23,074 bases of DNA from JBOIBN01 sp050739575 (GTDB lineage: Bacteria > Pseudomonadota > Gammaproteobacteria > JAKDMP01), in NCBI GenBank assembly GCA_050739575.1, contig JBOIBN010000038.1, positions 1 through 23,074 of the forward strand, written 5' to 3'. The first letter of the stretch is position 1. Each line of letters starts with the position of its first letter. Under the pieces are notes generated by a model. It searched no databases. It was not told where the DNA came from and saw only the letters and a program-made list of their open reading frames with translations. Below, one piece after another: positions 15,080-23,005 of this stretch. The position numbers were made by a program, and so were the translations under genes.

Positions 15080-15528
15080 GCAGACGCCGCCGGCTGATGT
15101 CGCAGATCAACGTCGTGCCCTACATCGACGTGACGCTGGTGCTGCTCATCATCTTCATGATCACGGCGCCGCTGCTAACCCGCGGCGTGAAGGTACATCT
15201 GCCGCAGGCCGCGGCGCAGGCGCTGTCGGAAAAGGAAATGGAGCGGCACCAGCCTATCGTATTGAGCGTCGACGGCGCCGGCAATCTCTATCTCAACATC
15301 GGCGAGCATCCCGATCAGCCTCTTGCCCCCAACAATGTCGTTGCACTGGTCGAGGTGGTGCTCCGGCAGACGCCCGCGACGCCCGTTCTGGTGCGCGGCG
15401 ATGAAGCGGCGAGCTATGCGGACGTCGTGCGCGGGATGACGCTGCTGCAGGCCGCCGGCGCGAAGAGCATCGGCCTCGTAACCAAGACGCCGAGCAGTCC
15501 GCTCGTCAAGCAACCGAAAAAGCCATGA
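15076..15528 (+). CDS. tolR: Tol-Pal system protein TolR
   Basis: 150 residues. TolR is the ExbD-like partner in the TolQR proton channel. After a short basic N-terminus comes the single membrane helix (about 14-34), which contains the ion-conducting aspartate D18 in NVVPYIDVTLVLLI, equivalent to D23 of E. coli TolR. The periplasmic domain follows, including LNIGEHPDQPL and the C-terminal DVVRGMTLLQAAGAKSIGLVT. The start is ATG 15076, overlapping the tolQ stop; the open frame further upstream lies within tolQ and is not used. The stop overlaps the tolA ATG as ATGA. Confidence 0.96.
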   Translation: MSRRRRLMSQINVVPYIDVTLVLLIIFMITAPLLTRGVKVHLPQAAAQALSEKEMERHQPIVLSVDGAGNLYLNIGEHPDQPLAPNNVVALVEVVLRQTPATPVLVRGDEAASYADVVRGMTLLQAAGAKSIGLVTKTPSSPLVKQPKKP

Positions 15529-16490
15529 GCGAACCCAATCTTTCCCGGTTGAGGCGCAACGCCGTACCTTTCACGCTGGCCGTTCTGCTGCACGTGATCG
15601 TGGGAGCGCTGCTCTTCATCGGGCTGCACGGCCAGGGATTGAGTTCCCAGACTCCGCCTGGGCCAGGCAACCAACCCGAACCGATCAAGGCGGTGGTGGT
15701 GAGCGAGTCGGACTATCAGGCCGCGCAGTCCGAGATCGCTAAAACCCAGCAGACCCGCACGGAACAAGTGCAGCAACTCAAGCAGCAGGCCGACGAGGCG
15801 CGCAAGTCGCGCGAGCAGACCGAGCAGGAACTCGCCCGGCTGCAGAAGCAAAAACAGGACACGGCCGCCGCGACCGCGCAGCAGCAGCGCCAGCTTCAAC
15901 AGATTTCCGCCCAAGCGAAGCAAGAGGCGGAGAAAAAACAGGCGGCCGAGGAACAGTTGAATAAATTGAAGGCACAGGCGGCGGCGGCCGAAAGCGCGCG
16001 CGTGGCGGAAGCGGCGCGGCTCAATAAAATCAAGGAGCAGCAGGAACAGGCGCAAAAAGCCGCGGCGGACGCAAAGGCAAAGGCGGCGGCGGAAGCAGAG
16101 GCAAAGGCAAAGGCCGACGCGCAGGCGAAAGCTGCCGCACAGGCGGAAGCGCAGCGCAAGGCGCAGTTGCAGGCGCAGCTTCAGGCGGAAGAGAACCAGC
16201 GCAATGCCGCGGCGCGCGGTCAATGGGTCGCGGCTATCATGGATAAGGTAAACAGCAATTGGAACCGGCCGCCCTCGACGCCGCCGGGGCTCGACTGCTT
16301 CGTGAAGATCACCCAGCTTCCGAACGGACAGGTGGTAAGCGCCGTCGTGCAGCAATGCAACGGCGATGCGGCGGTCGAACAGTCCGTCAGGACCGCCATC
16401 TACAAGTCCTCGCCGCTGCCGATTCCCGACGACCCCAGTGTGTTTCAGCGTGAAATTATTTTTGAATTTGCCCCCGACCAAATCCCGTGA
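15525..16490 (+). CDS. tolA: Tol-Pal system protein TolA
   Basis: 321 residues in the standard three-domain plan. Domain I is a membrane anchor at about 14-36 (VPFTLAVLLHVIVGALLF). Domain II, about 64-235, is a long helix rich in A, K, E and Q that spans the periplasm. Domain III, about 236-321, is the globular part that contacts Pal and TolB, with C258 and C278 positioned for a disulphide and the NGQVVSAVVQQCNGD stretch. TolA links the TolQR motor to the outer membrane. The reverse-strand frame across the coil is an artefact of its composition. Confidence 0.95.
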   Translation: MSEPNLSRLRRNAVPFTLAVLLHVIVGALLFIGLHGQGLSSQTPPGPGNQPEPIKAVVVSESDYQAAQSEIAKTQQTRTEQVQQLKQQADEARKSREQTEQELARLQKQKQDTAAATAQQQRQLQQISAQAKQEAEKKQAAEEQLNKLKAQAAAAESARVAEAARLNKIKEQQEQAQKAAADAKAKAAAEAEAKAKADAQAKAAAQAEAQRKAQLQAQLQAEENQRNAAARGQWVAAIMDKVNSNWNRPPSTPPGLDCFVKITQLPNGQVVSAVVQQCNGDAAVEQSVRTAIYKSSPLPIPDDPSVFQREIIFEFAPDQIP

Positions 16491-16498
16491 GGTCCGTT

Positions 16499-17836
16499 AT
16501 GCACATACGAAAACTGATTCCGATCCTGACTATTACCGCCCTCGCATTCGCCGCTACGGCTCGCGCCGATCTTGTGATCAAGATCACCCAGGGCTACAGC
16601 CGGCCGTCGCCGATTGCGGTCGTGCCGTTCGCCGGAAATGCCACAGGTCCGGTTTCGGTGGACGTCGCGCAGGTCATCAGCGACGATCTTCAGCGCAGCG
16701 GCCTGTTTGCGCCGCTGCCCCGCGCGCAGATGCTCGCCCATCCCAGTCCGGGCAGCACTGTCAATTTCACCAACTGGAAGGCGGTGGCCGTCAACAATCT
16801 CGTCGACGGCTCGGTAACGCCGGACCCGGCCGGTGCGAAAGTACGCTTTCAGCTTTTCAATGTGTACACCGAGCAGCAGCTACTGGACTACGTCATCTCG
16901 AGCCCCGCGGACAACTTGCGCTTCACCGCGCACGTCGCGAGCGACATGATCTATCAGAAGCTCACCGGCATCCGTGGCGCATTCGCAACGCGCATCGCCT
17001 ACGTCAAGGACGACGGCACCCGCAAGGGCAGGACGACCTGGGAACTGGTCGTAGCCGACGCGGACGGCGCCAACACGCAGACGGTGGTGAAGGCCCCCGA
17101 TCTCATCATGTCGCCGGCCTGGTCGCCCGACGGGCAGCAGCTCGCCTATGTCGAATTCGGCGGCGAGGGGAGCGCCATCTATGTCCAAGACGTGAAGACG
17201 GGAGAACGCAAGATGCTGATCTCGCGTCCGGGCGTCACCAGCGCGCCGGCCTGGTCGCCCGACGGACGCAAGATGGCCTTGGTCCTCTCCACCCATCCGG
17301 GCGACACCGACATATACGTGCTCGATCTCGCGAGCGGCAAGCTTACGCAGATTACCGCGAATCCCGCCATTGATACCGAGCCGGCCTGGTTGCCGAACGG
17401 CCGGGCGATCATCTTCACTTCGGATCGCGGCGGCAATCCGCAGTTGTACGAAGCGCAGCTCAGCGGCGGCAACGCCGAGCGGCTGACCTGGCAGGGCAAC
17501 TACAACGCCGCGGCTTCGGTTTCCCCCGACGGCCAGAACGTTGCCCTCGTGCATCGCGAGAAAGGTGCGCTCACCATCGCCGTGCTCAATCTCGCGAGCG
17601 ACGACCTGAAGGTATTGACCAGGGGGCCGCTCGATGTGTCGCCGAGCTACGCACCCAACGGCGCCCTGATCCTTTACGGCAGCGTCGAGGGTGGGCAGCA
17701 GGTGCTTGCGACGGTATCGGTAAACAGCGGAGTGCGCGAGGAACTGTCGGGCACCTCCGGGGGGCTACGCCAACCGGTCTGGGGGCCCTTCCCGCCGCAG
17801 CCGATAGCCACCCCCGGCGTGAGTGGAGTACAGTAA
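16499..17836 (+). CDS. tolB: Tol-Pal system periplasmic protein TolB
   Basis: 445 residues. The signal peptide spans about 1-23 (processing at ARA-DL), and the mature N-terminus DLVIKITQG is the known TolB start. The N-terminal domain runs to about 170. A six-bladed propeller of WD40-like repeats follows, with SPAWSPDG, APAWSPDG, EPAWLPNG, AASVSPDG and SPSYAPNG visible. TolB binds Pal and TolA in the periplasm. The frame is open from a GTG at 16487 overlapping the tolA stop, but ATG 16499 has GAGG six bases upstream and gives a proper signal peptide, so it is preferred. Confidence 0.96.
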   Translation: MHIRKLIPILTITALAFAATARADLVIKITQGYSRPSPIAVVPFAGNATGPVSVDVAQVISDDLQRSGLFAPLPRAQMLAHPSPGSTVNFTNWKAVAVNNLVDGSVTPDPAGAKVRFQLFNVYTEQQLLDYVISSPADNLRFTAHVASDMIYQKLTGIRGAFATRIAYVKDDGTRKGRTTWELVVADADGANTQTVVKAPDLIMSPAWSPDGQQLAYVEFGGEGSAIYVQDVKTGERKMLISRPGVTSAPAWSPDGRKMALVLSTHPGDTDIYVLDLASGKLTQITANPAIDTEPAWLPNGRAIIFTSDRGGNPQLYEAQLSGGNAERLTWQGNYNAAASVSPDGQNVALVHREKGALTIAVLNLASDDLKVLTRGPLDVSPSYAPNGALILYGSVEGGQQVLATVSVNSGVREELSGTSGGLRQPVWGPFPPQPIATPGVSGVQ

Positions 17837-17874
17837 TACAGCCTCTAATTTATCTCTACGCAGGAGTCAAGAAT

Positions 17875-18432
17875 ATGAACAGGAACACGAACAGGATTTT
17901 TGCTATTCTCGCGGTTGCCGGAATGCTCGCGCTGGCCGGTTGCGCAAGCGGTCCCAAGAATCAAGCCGCCATGGCGGGCAGCGCGTCCTCCGCGGCTTCC
18001 ACCTCCGGCGCGATGGGTGCCGGTATGGGCAACGGACAGGGCATGGGAGGACCGTCCGCCGGTCCCCAGAGCAACTATCAGAACCGCACGGTCTACTTTG
18101 ACTTCAACGAATCGGTCGTGAAGCCGGAGTATTTCCAGCTGCTGAAAGCGCAGGCGGCGTATCTGGTTGCCCATTCCGATGCAAGCGTCGTGCTGCAAGG
18201 CTATACCGACGAACGCGGGACCTTGGAATACAACATCGCCCTCGGTTCGCGCCGTGCCGCGGCCGTGCAGAACTTTCTGGAACTCCAGGGCGTGAGCGGC
18301 AGCCAGATGAAGATGATCAGTTACGGCGAATCCTATCCCGCCGATCCGGGCCACGATGAAGATGCGTGGAGCCAGAATCGGCGCGTGGTTATCGTCTTCG
18401 GAACGACGCCAGAGCCGACTGCCGAGCCATGA
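17875..18432 (+). CDS. pal: Peptidoglycan-associated lipoprotein Pal
   Basis: 185 residues. Lipoprotein signal with lipobox LAGC, lipidated Cys23. A flexible linker rich in G, M, A and S (about 24-65) is followed by the OmpA-like peptidoglycan-binding domain: VYFDFNESVV, LQGYTDERGTLEYNIALGSRRA, ISYGESYP and the final DEDAWSQNRRVVIV. Pal sits in the outer membrane, binds meso-diaminopimelate peptidoglycan and TolB. AGGAG is eight bases before the ATG. The 38-base gap after tolB is the largest inside the tol cluster up to this point and could hold an extra promoter, as in E. coli, but none is evident. The stop overlaps cpoB. Confidence 0.96.
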   Translation: MNRNTNRIFAILAVAGMLALAGCASGPKNQAAMAGSASSAASTSGAMGAGMGNGQGMGGPSAGPQSNYQNRTVYFDFNESVVKPEYFQLLKAQAAYLVAHSDASVVLQGYTDERGTLEYNIALGSRRAAAVQNFLELQGVSGSQMKMISYGESYPADPGHDEDAWSQNRRVVIVFGTTPEPTAEP

Positions 18433-19280
18433 GGATCGGAACGATATTTGCGGTGGGCGCGCTCGCTGCGGCGGGCGCGCTCGCCGGTTGTTCCTCGCAG
18501 GTCTCGCCCGACGATCCCGTCTATCAGAAACTGGATTCGCTGCAGCAGCAGGTAGACCGGATGAAGCAGGTGGTCGGCGGTCAGGGCCTGATGTCGATGG
18601 CCTCGCAGCAGCAGCAGATCAATCAGCAGCTCGCGAGCCTGCAAGGCCAGGTTCAGGATTTGCAGCATCAGATGCAGCAGACGCAGAGCCGCCAACAGTT
18701 GGTGAACCAGGACTTCGACCAGCGCCTCTCCGCACCCGGCCAGGGGGGCAGCGGCGCCGCGGGCGTCAACCCCGGCACCGCGCAAGGAAGCGGCTACTTC
18801 CCGGGTAGTAACCCGGGTGTGCAGCAGCCCGCACCGCAGATGGCAAGTACGCCGGTCGCAGCACCCGTCGCGGCGAGTGCCGGCGCACCCGAAGGTGCGG
18901 ACGCGCGAGCTTATCAAGCCGCCTTCGACAAGCTGCGTGCGGGAAACTACTCGGCCGCGATCAAGGGCTTCGGCAGCTTCATCACGCAATATCCGAACAG
19001 CAGCTATGTGCCCAACGCCTGGTACTGGATGGGCGAAACCCACTACGTCAACGGTGAATACAAACAAGCCATCGACAATTTCCAACAGGTGGTCGCAAAG
19101 TATCCGGCTTCACCGAAAGCTTCCGATGCCTATCTGAAGATGGGCTACGCCCAGTACGCGTTGAAGGATTACTCGGCGGCGCAAGCGACTTTCAAGGGCG
19201 TGATCTCGCACTATCCCGGAACCACGGCCGCCAGTCTTGCCGGACAGCGTCTGCAGCAGATGGGCGCGCAGGGACAATAG
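18429..19280 (+). CDS. cpoB: Tol-Pal cell-division coordinator CpoB (YbgF), with apparent lipobox
   Basis: 283 residues. CpoB links TolA to PBP1B and coordinates outer-membrane constriction with septal peptidoglycan synthesis. After the signal region comes a Q-rich coiled coil (about 33-105) expected to trimerise, then a low-complexity G/P/A/S linker (about 106-155), and a TPR domain (about 160-283) with repeats such as YQAAFDKLRAGNYSAAIKGF and AWYWMGETHYVNGEYKQAI. Unusually, the signal peptide ends in LAGC (Cys21), a lipoprotein cleavage site; E. coli CpoB is a soluble periplasmic protein. The start overlaps the pal stop as ATGA. The frame further upstream lies within pal. Confidence 0.93.
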   Translation: MRIGTIFAVGALAAAGALAGCSSQVSPDDPVYQKLDSLQQQVDRMKQVVGGQGLMSMASQQQQINQQLASLQGQVQDLQHQMQQTQSRQQLVNQDFDQRLSAPGQGGSGAAGVNPGTAQGSGYFPGSNPGVQQPAPQMASTPVAAPVAASAGAPEGADARAYQAAFDKLRAGNYSAAIKGFGSFITQYPNSSYVPNAWYWMGETHYVNGEYKQAIDNFQQVVAKYPASPKASDAYLKMGYAQYALKDYSAAQATFKGVISHYPGTTAASLAGQRLQQMGAQGQ

Positions 19281-19331
19281 GCACCGGCTGTCCGTGTAAG
19301 CGCACGTCGATCGGGTACCACGACAGCTTTT

Positions 19332-19700
19332 ATGAACACGGCACAGTGGAACGGATCGGCTACGACGTTCACGGAAACATTGCGTGGCGCAATCCGGTAT
19401 TGGGAACTTCGACGCCTGCCCTACAATCTCGCGCTGACCGCCGTATTTGTCGCCTGGCTCGCATGGGCTCCGCATTTCGGCCCGTTCACCCAGCAAGACC
19501 TCCTTGCATTGTTCGTCCTGGCGTTGCTGGCGAATGCCTGTTACTTCGCAGCCTATGCCGTGGAACTCGTGATGAACCGTTTACATTTGTGGGAATCGTG
19601 GCAGAGCAAGCGATGGATCCTGTGGCTGGCCGGCACGCTCTTCGCGGTGGCGCTCGAATACTACTGGATCGCCGACGAAATCTATCCCCAACTCCATTGA
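19332..19700 (+). CDS. Small membrane protein of unknown function
   Basis: 122 residues; I do not recognise a family. It has an N-terminal amphipathic lead of about 30 residues, then three hydrophobic stretches, about 31-48 (YNLALTAVFVAWLAWAPH), 56-81 and 94-113, so it is probably an inner-membrane protein. Tryptophan and tyrosine are abundant. It starts 51 bases after cpoB and ends 46 bases before queE on the same strand, so it is likely cotranscribed with the tol block. No clear ribosome binding site precedes ATG 19332; a later start is possible. It is called because it fills an otherwise empty 466-base gap and has coherent membrane topology. Confidence 0.65.
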   Translation: MNTAQWNGSATTFTETLRGAIRYWELRRLPYNLALTAVFVAWLAWAPHFGPFTQQDLLALFVLALLANACYFAAYAVELVMNRLHLWESWQSKRWILWLAGTLFAVALEYYWIADEIYPQLH

Positions 19701-19746
19701 TTCCGCCTGTGCGCAAAGGCGTCGAGTCGGGGAATGAGGCGATGCC

Positions 19747-20442
19747 ATGAACGACGTTGCAACTCAGCACGCGCCGGCAAGCCGCGATGCACTTGCGCCG
19801 AACGAACGACTGCGCCTCACCGAAATCTTCCTTTCCATCCAGGGCGAAGCGGCGAGCGTCGGCTGGCCGACGGTGTTTGTGCGCCTGACCGGTTGCCCGC
19901 TACGTTGCCGCTGGTGCGATACGGCCTACGCCTTTCACGGCGGCGAGTGGTGGAGCTTCGATGCGATCGAAGCCGAAGTCGCGCGTCACGGCGTTCCTCA
20001 CGTGTGCGTCACCGGCGGCGAGCCGCTCGCGCAGCCGAATTGCCGCGGCTTGATTGCCCGCCTCGCGGCGCGCGGCTACGCGGTTTCCCTCGAAACCAGT
20101 GGCGCGCTGCCGATTGCTGGACTCGATCCGCACGCGATAGTCGTCATTGACATCAAGGCGCCCGGTTCGGGGGAAGAGGAGCGCAACCGGCTGGAGAACC
20201 TCGATTATCTGCGCTCTTGCGATCAGGCCAAGTTCGTACTTGCCGACCGCGCCGACTACGAATGGGCACGCACCTTCGTACGCGAACACGATCTTGCCGC
20301 GCGCTGCGAGGTGCTCTTCTCGCCGGTGGCGAATGAACTCGTGCCGCGAGAACTCGCCGAATGGATACTCGCGGACCGTCTTCCCGTGCGTTTCCAGATC
20401 CAGCTGCACAAGACGTTGTGGGGCAACGTGCCCGGCCGCTGA
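19747..20442 (+). CDS. queE: 7-carboxy-7-deazaguanine synthase
   Basis: 231 residues. QueE is a radical SAM enzyme that contracts 6-carboxytetrahydropterin to 7-carboxy-7-deazaguanine on the way to queuosine (tRNA) and related 7-deazapurines. The iron-sulphur cysteines are C50, C54 and C57 in CPLRCRWC, the CxxxCxxC spacing of many gammaproteobacterial QueE proteins. Also seen are LTEIFLSIQGEA, VCVTGGEPLAQ, SLETSGAL and FQIQLHKTLWG near the end. GAGG at 19736-19739 is seven bases before the ATG. The usual partner queC is not in the window. It is probably the last gene of the + strand block. Confidence 0.95.
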   Translation: MNDVATQHAPASRDALAPNERLRLTEIFLSIQGEAASVGWPTVFVRLTGCPLRCRWCDTAYAFHGGEWWSFDAIEAEVARHGVPHVCVTGGEPLAQPNCRGLIARLAARGYAVSLETSGALPIAGLDPHAIVVIDIKAPGSGEEERNRLENLDYLRSCDQAKFVLADRADYEWARTFVREHDLAARCEVLFSPVANELVPRELAEWILADRLPVRFQIQLHKTLWGNVPGR

Positions 20443-20500
20443 TCGCGCGATTATCCGAGGTAGACCGTCGCGGCAGCCGATCCGAATCGACTCCGCCTTC

Positions 20501-20537
20501 AAACAAAAAGGTCCCGCGGAATTGCTACCGCGGGGCC
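20501..20537 (-). terminator. Rho-independent terminator of the FG-GAP gene
   Basis: GGTCCCGCGG at 20510-20519 pairs with CCGCGGGGCC at 20528-20537, a ten base-pair stem with one G-U pair and an eight-base loop. On the - strand it is followed by TTTTTGTTT (complement of 20501-20509). It lies 36 bases beyond the stop of the FG-GAP gene, so the orientation fits that gene well. It also separates the gene from queE, whose 3' end comes from the other side; without a T-run on the + strand it is a poorer terminator for queE. Confidence 0.88.
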
Positions 20538-20573
20538 TTGGAAGTTGGAACGTGCAGCACAGTTCGTTAATCG

Positions 20574-22973
20574 TTAAGGATGCTTGAGGCAAAGCATGTA
20601 GGCGCCGCCGCTGCTTCCCGCCTGCACCGCCCAGGTGTAGGTTCCAGCCGGTGACTGCCGGTGAATCTCGTTGCCCGGGATACGGTAGAGCTTGTGCACC
20701 TGCGCGTTCTGAAACAGCACGTAGAGTTGGAAGCCCGTCGGCGCCGTGAGAATCGCATTCTCCTCGCCCGCCGGTGCCTGGTAGGGCGGTGCGCTTGCGC
20801 GCTGGCCGAGATTGAGTGTGCCGTCGTACTCGGTGTAGCCGTCGGGACAGTTGCTTTGAGTGATGAGAGTCGGCGCGCTCGCCGTGAGCGGCGGCGTTGC
20901 CTTGGAGATGCCTGCCACGTTCTCGATCGTGTCGCCGACATTGCCCGTCGCCTTGAGCGTCACGTTCGCCGTAGCGGTCCCACCGCCTCCGGCGATCTGA
21001 CCGAAGCTGCAGGTCACGGTCCCGGAGTCTTCGCTGCAGTTGCCCTGCGTTGCATTGGCTGAAATAAAGCTCGCCGCCGCCGGTACCGCAACGGTCACCG
21101 CCACCGCTGGCGTCGCCGCCGTCGAGGCATTAGTCGCGATCGCTTGACTCACATAGTTATCGCCGTACCCGACGTTTGCCGGCGCGCTGACGTCCAGGCT
21201 CAAATCGCTCTGCCCGTAGAAGTACGCGGAGCCCGGGCCTGTGTTGTTTTCAGTCGCCGCTGCGCCGATCAGGGCTTCAGTCCCATCGAGCGCGACCGCG
21301 AAGCCGTAATCATCCGCATCGCCGCCGGGGCTGAGCTTTTGCACCTGGCTCCAGGAACCGCCGGAGTCCGAAAAGACGTAAGCAGCGCCCTGAAAATCGT
21401 TTTCCCCCACTGCCCCGATGAAGGCGGTTTCGCCGTCCCGCGCGATCGAAAAGCCGAATCTGTCGGTTTCACCGCCGTTCGCGGTGAATTTCTGGGTGTG
21501 GATCCAGGAGCCGCCGGACAAGGTGAATTCGTAAACGGCGCCCGTCGAGTTGTCGGCCTCGGGCGCCCCGATTAACAGCGTATCGCCCACGGGCGAAATA
21601 GCGCGACCGAACCAGTTGCTCGGCTGGTTGGGGGCAGCGGACAGTGCCGTCCAAGGCTCCCAGGTGCCGTTCACGTAGGCATACACGTAGACCAAACCGG
21701 GCAGATTATTGGTCCCACCCCGAACTGGCGCGCCGACGAAGGCAAACGTACCATCAAGGGCGACCGCCTGACCGGCGCGATCAGCTGTCTTGTCATCGAG
21801 AGGATCCAGCTCCTGCTGTTGCGACCACGTCCCGCCGGTTTCGGTAAATACGTATGCTGCCCCCGGGCCATCGTCGATAGTCGCCGGGGCTCCGATCAAC
21901 GCGGTGGAGCCGGAGACGGCGACAGAAGCGCCAAAATCGTTGATTTCGTTGCTGCTGCTCCCAAGGAGCTTTTGCGTCTGCGTCCAGGTGCCGCCGGAAT
22001 TGGTGAAGACGTAGACCGCACCTTCCTCCCCGTTGCCATTGACCTTGGCGTCCTGCGCACCGATGAGAGCTGTGTCGCCGTCGAGCGCAACGGACGAGCC
22101 GAACCCGAAGTCACGATTCGTAGCGTCGCTTGCCACGAGCTTCTGGACCTGATTCCAAGTTCCGTTCGATTTCGCGAACACATAGACCGCGCCCTGGTTG
22201 GAATTTCCACTGCCGGCCGCGTAGTAGGCACCGATCATGGCCGTCGCGCCCGAAACGGCAACCGAGTATCCGAACTGATCGCCCGTTGCGCCGTCGCTCG
22301 CAGTAACTTTCTGCTCGATCCACACCAGCGGATCGATGGTCAGCGGATAGACGGCATGCGCGTCATTGACCGCGATCAGGATGCGATCGCCTTTGTTGGT
22401 CAGCGTCGCGGGAATGACTTTGCCTTTTGCGTCGGTCACGACCAGCTTGCCGTAACTGAGTTTGCCCCAAGCAAGATCGCCGCCATGAGACGACGCGTTG
22501 CGGGACGCAACTAACGCCAGCGTAAGTTCGCCTTGGCCGGCCGGTCGCTTCTCGACCGTGAAGCCCTGCTCGAAGCCCATCGGCAACACCCGCCACCATT
22601 CGGTGGCGTCGCCGTGCTCGTAGGCGGCGCGATTGGCCTGGATGGTCGGCGCAACCGGCTTGACCGGCATGAGTTCATCGCCGCGACCATAGCTTGCTAG
22701 ATGCAGCGCAAGCGCGGGCGCATCCGCACCGCTGAAGTGCGCCCCGTCTTTGTCGAAGCAGGCCGTGAGCGATTGTTTGGGTAATGTCGCGCAGCCATCC
22801 TTGCCGATGGCGTAGGCGGGGCCCGCATCGTTGGCGAGCGCTTGATAAAGCGCCGGACGCAACGCCGCCGGCAGTGCGGATGAGGACACCGGATGTTGTG
22901 CGGCAAACGCCGATGCAGCGAACATAACGATCGCGGCCCCCACCGCGGGAACTGTGAACTTTCTCGTGCTCAT
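20574..22973 (-). CDS. Secreted FG-GAP repeat protein with DUF11-like and PPC-like C-terminal domains
   Basis: 799 residues. The signal peptide spans about 1-24 (FAASAFA-AQ). A lead domain (25-215) ends in YPLTIDPL. Seven FG-GAP-type repeats follow at about 217-590, each about 50 residues with the scheme QxQKL...FGxSVAxxGxTALIGA...GAVYVF...GTW, consistent with a seven-bladed integrin-type propeller. Next is a DUF11-like Ig domain (590-705) with two cysteines, C646 and C655. Last is a domain (706-799) resembling the PPC type, ending PAGTYTWAVQAGSSGGAYML then CLKHP. The protein is likely extracellular, perhaps adhesive or enzyme-associated; no catalytic domain was recognised. GGGAG precedes the ATG by about eight bases. 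It is transcribed after a paralogue. Confidence 0.88.
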   Translation of the reverse strand: MSTRKFTVPAVGAAIVMFAASAFAAQHPVSSSALPAALRPALYQALANDAGPAYAIGKDGCATLPKQSLTACFDKDGAHFSGADAPALALHLASYGRGDELMPVKPVAPTIQANRAAYEHGDATEWWRVLPMGFEQGFTVEKRPAGQGELTLALVASRNASSHGGDLAWGKLSYGKLVVTDAKGKVIPATLTNKGDRILIAVNDAHAVYPLTIDPLVWIEQKVTASDGATGDQFGYSVAVSGATAMIGAYYAAGSGNSNQGAVYVFAKSNGTWNQVQKLVASDATNRDFGFGSSVALDGDTALIGAQDAKVNGNGEEGAVYVFTNSGGTWTQTQKLLGSSSNEINDFGASVAVSGSTALIGAPATIDDGPGAAYVFTETGGTWSQQQELDPLDDKTADRAGQAVALDGTFAFVGAPVRGGTNNLPGLVYVYAYVNGTWEPWTALSAAPNQPSNWFGRAISPVGDTLLIGAPEADNSTGAVYEFTLSGGSWIHTQKFTANGGETDRFGFSIARDGETAFIGAVGENDFQGAAYVFSDSGGSWSQVQKLSPGGDADDYGFAVALDGTEALIGAAATENNTGPGSAYFYGQSDLSLDVSAPANVGYGDNYVSQAIATNASTAATPAVAVTVAVPAAASFISANATQGNCSEDSGTVTCSFGQIAGGGGTATANVTLKATGNVGDTIENVAGISKATPPLTASAPTLITQSNCPDGYTEYDGTLNLGQRASAPPYQAPAGEENAILTAPTGFQLYVLFQNAQVHKLYRIPGNEIHRQSPAGTYTWAVQAGSSGGAYMLCLKHP

Positions 22974-23005
22974 TGCAGTTTCTCCCGATTGCAGTTAGCA
23001 ATCTT
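22974..23005 (-). repeat. Palindrome between the tandem FG-GAP genes
   Basis: GATTGC at 22987-22992 and GCAATC at 22998-23003 are a perfect six base-pair inverted repeat with a five-base loop, in the 32-base junction between the paralogue stop and the FG-GAP gene start. On the - strand the second arm directly abuts the GGGAG ribosome binding site. The nine bases AACTGCAAT occur twice on that strand, once in this hairpin and once ending on the start codon. Confidence 0.5.

Noticed and set aside
15760..16220. Low-complexity GCG/CAG/AAG-rich tract
   Set aside because: It is the helical domain II of TolA, normal for the family.
15414..16481. Long - strand open frame opposite tolA (355 codons, rich in leucine and arginine)
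   Set aside because: It mirrors the Ala/Lys/Gln/Glu coil of tolA, which lacks stops on the other strand by composition. TolA is certain.
21219..22322. Regular repetition in the - strand gene, first considered as a DNA repeat array
   Set aside because: The period of roughly 150 bases corresponds to degenerate FG-GAP protein repeats; the DNA is not a CRISPR or identical tandem repeat.
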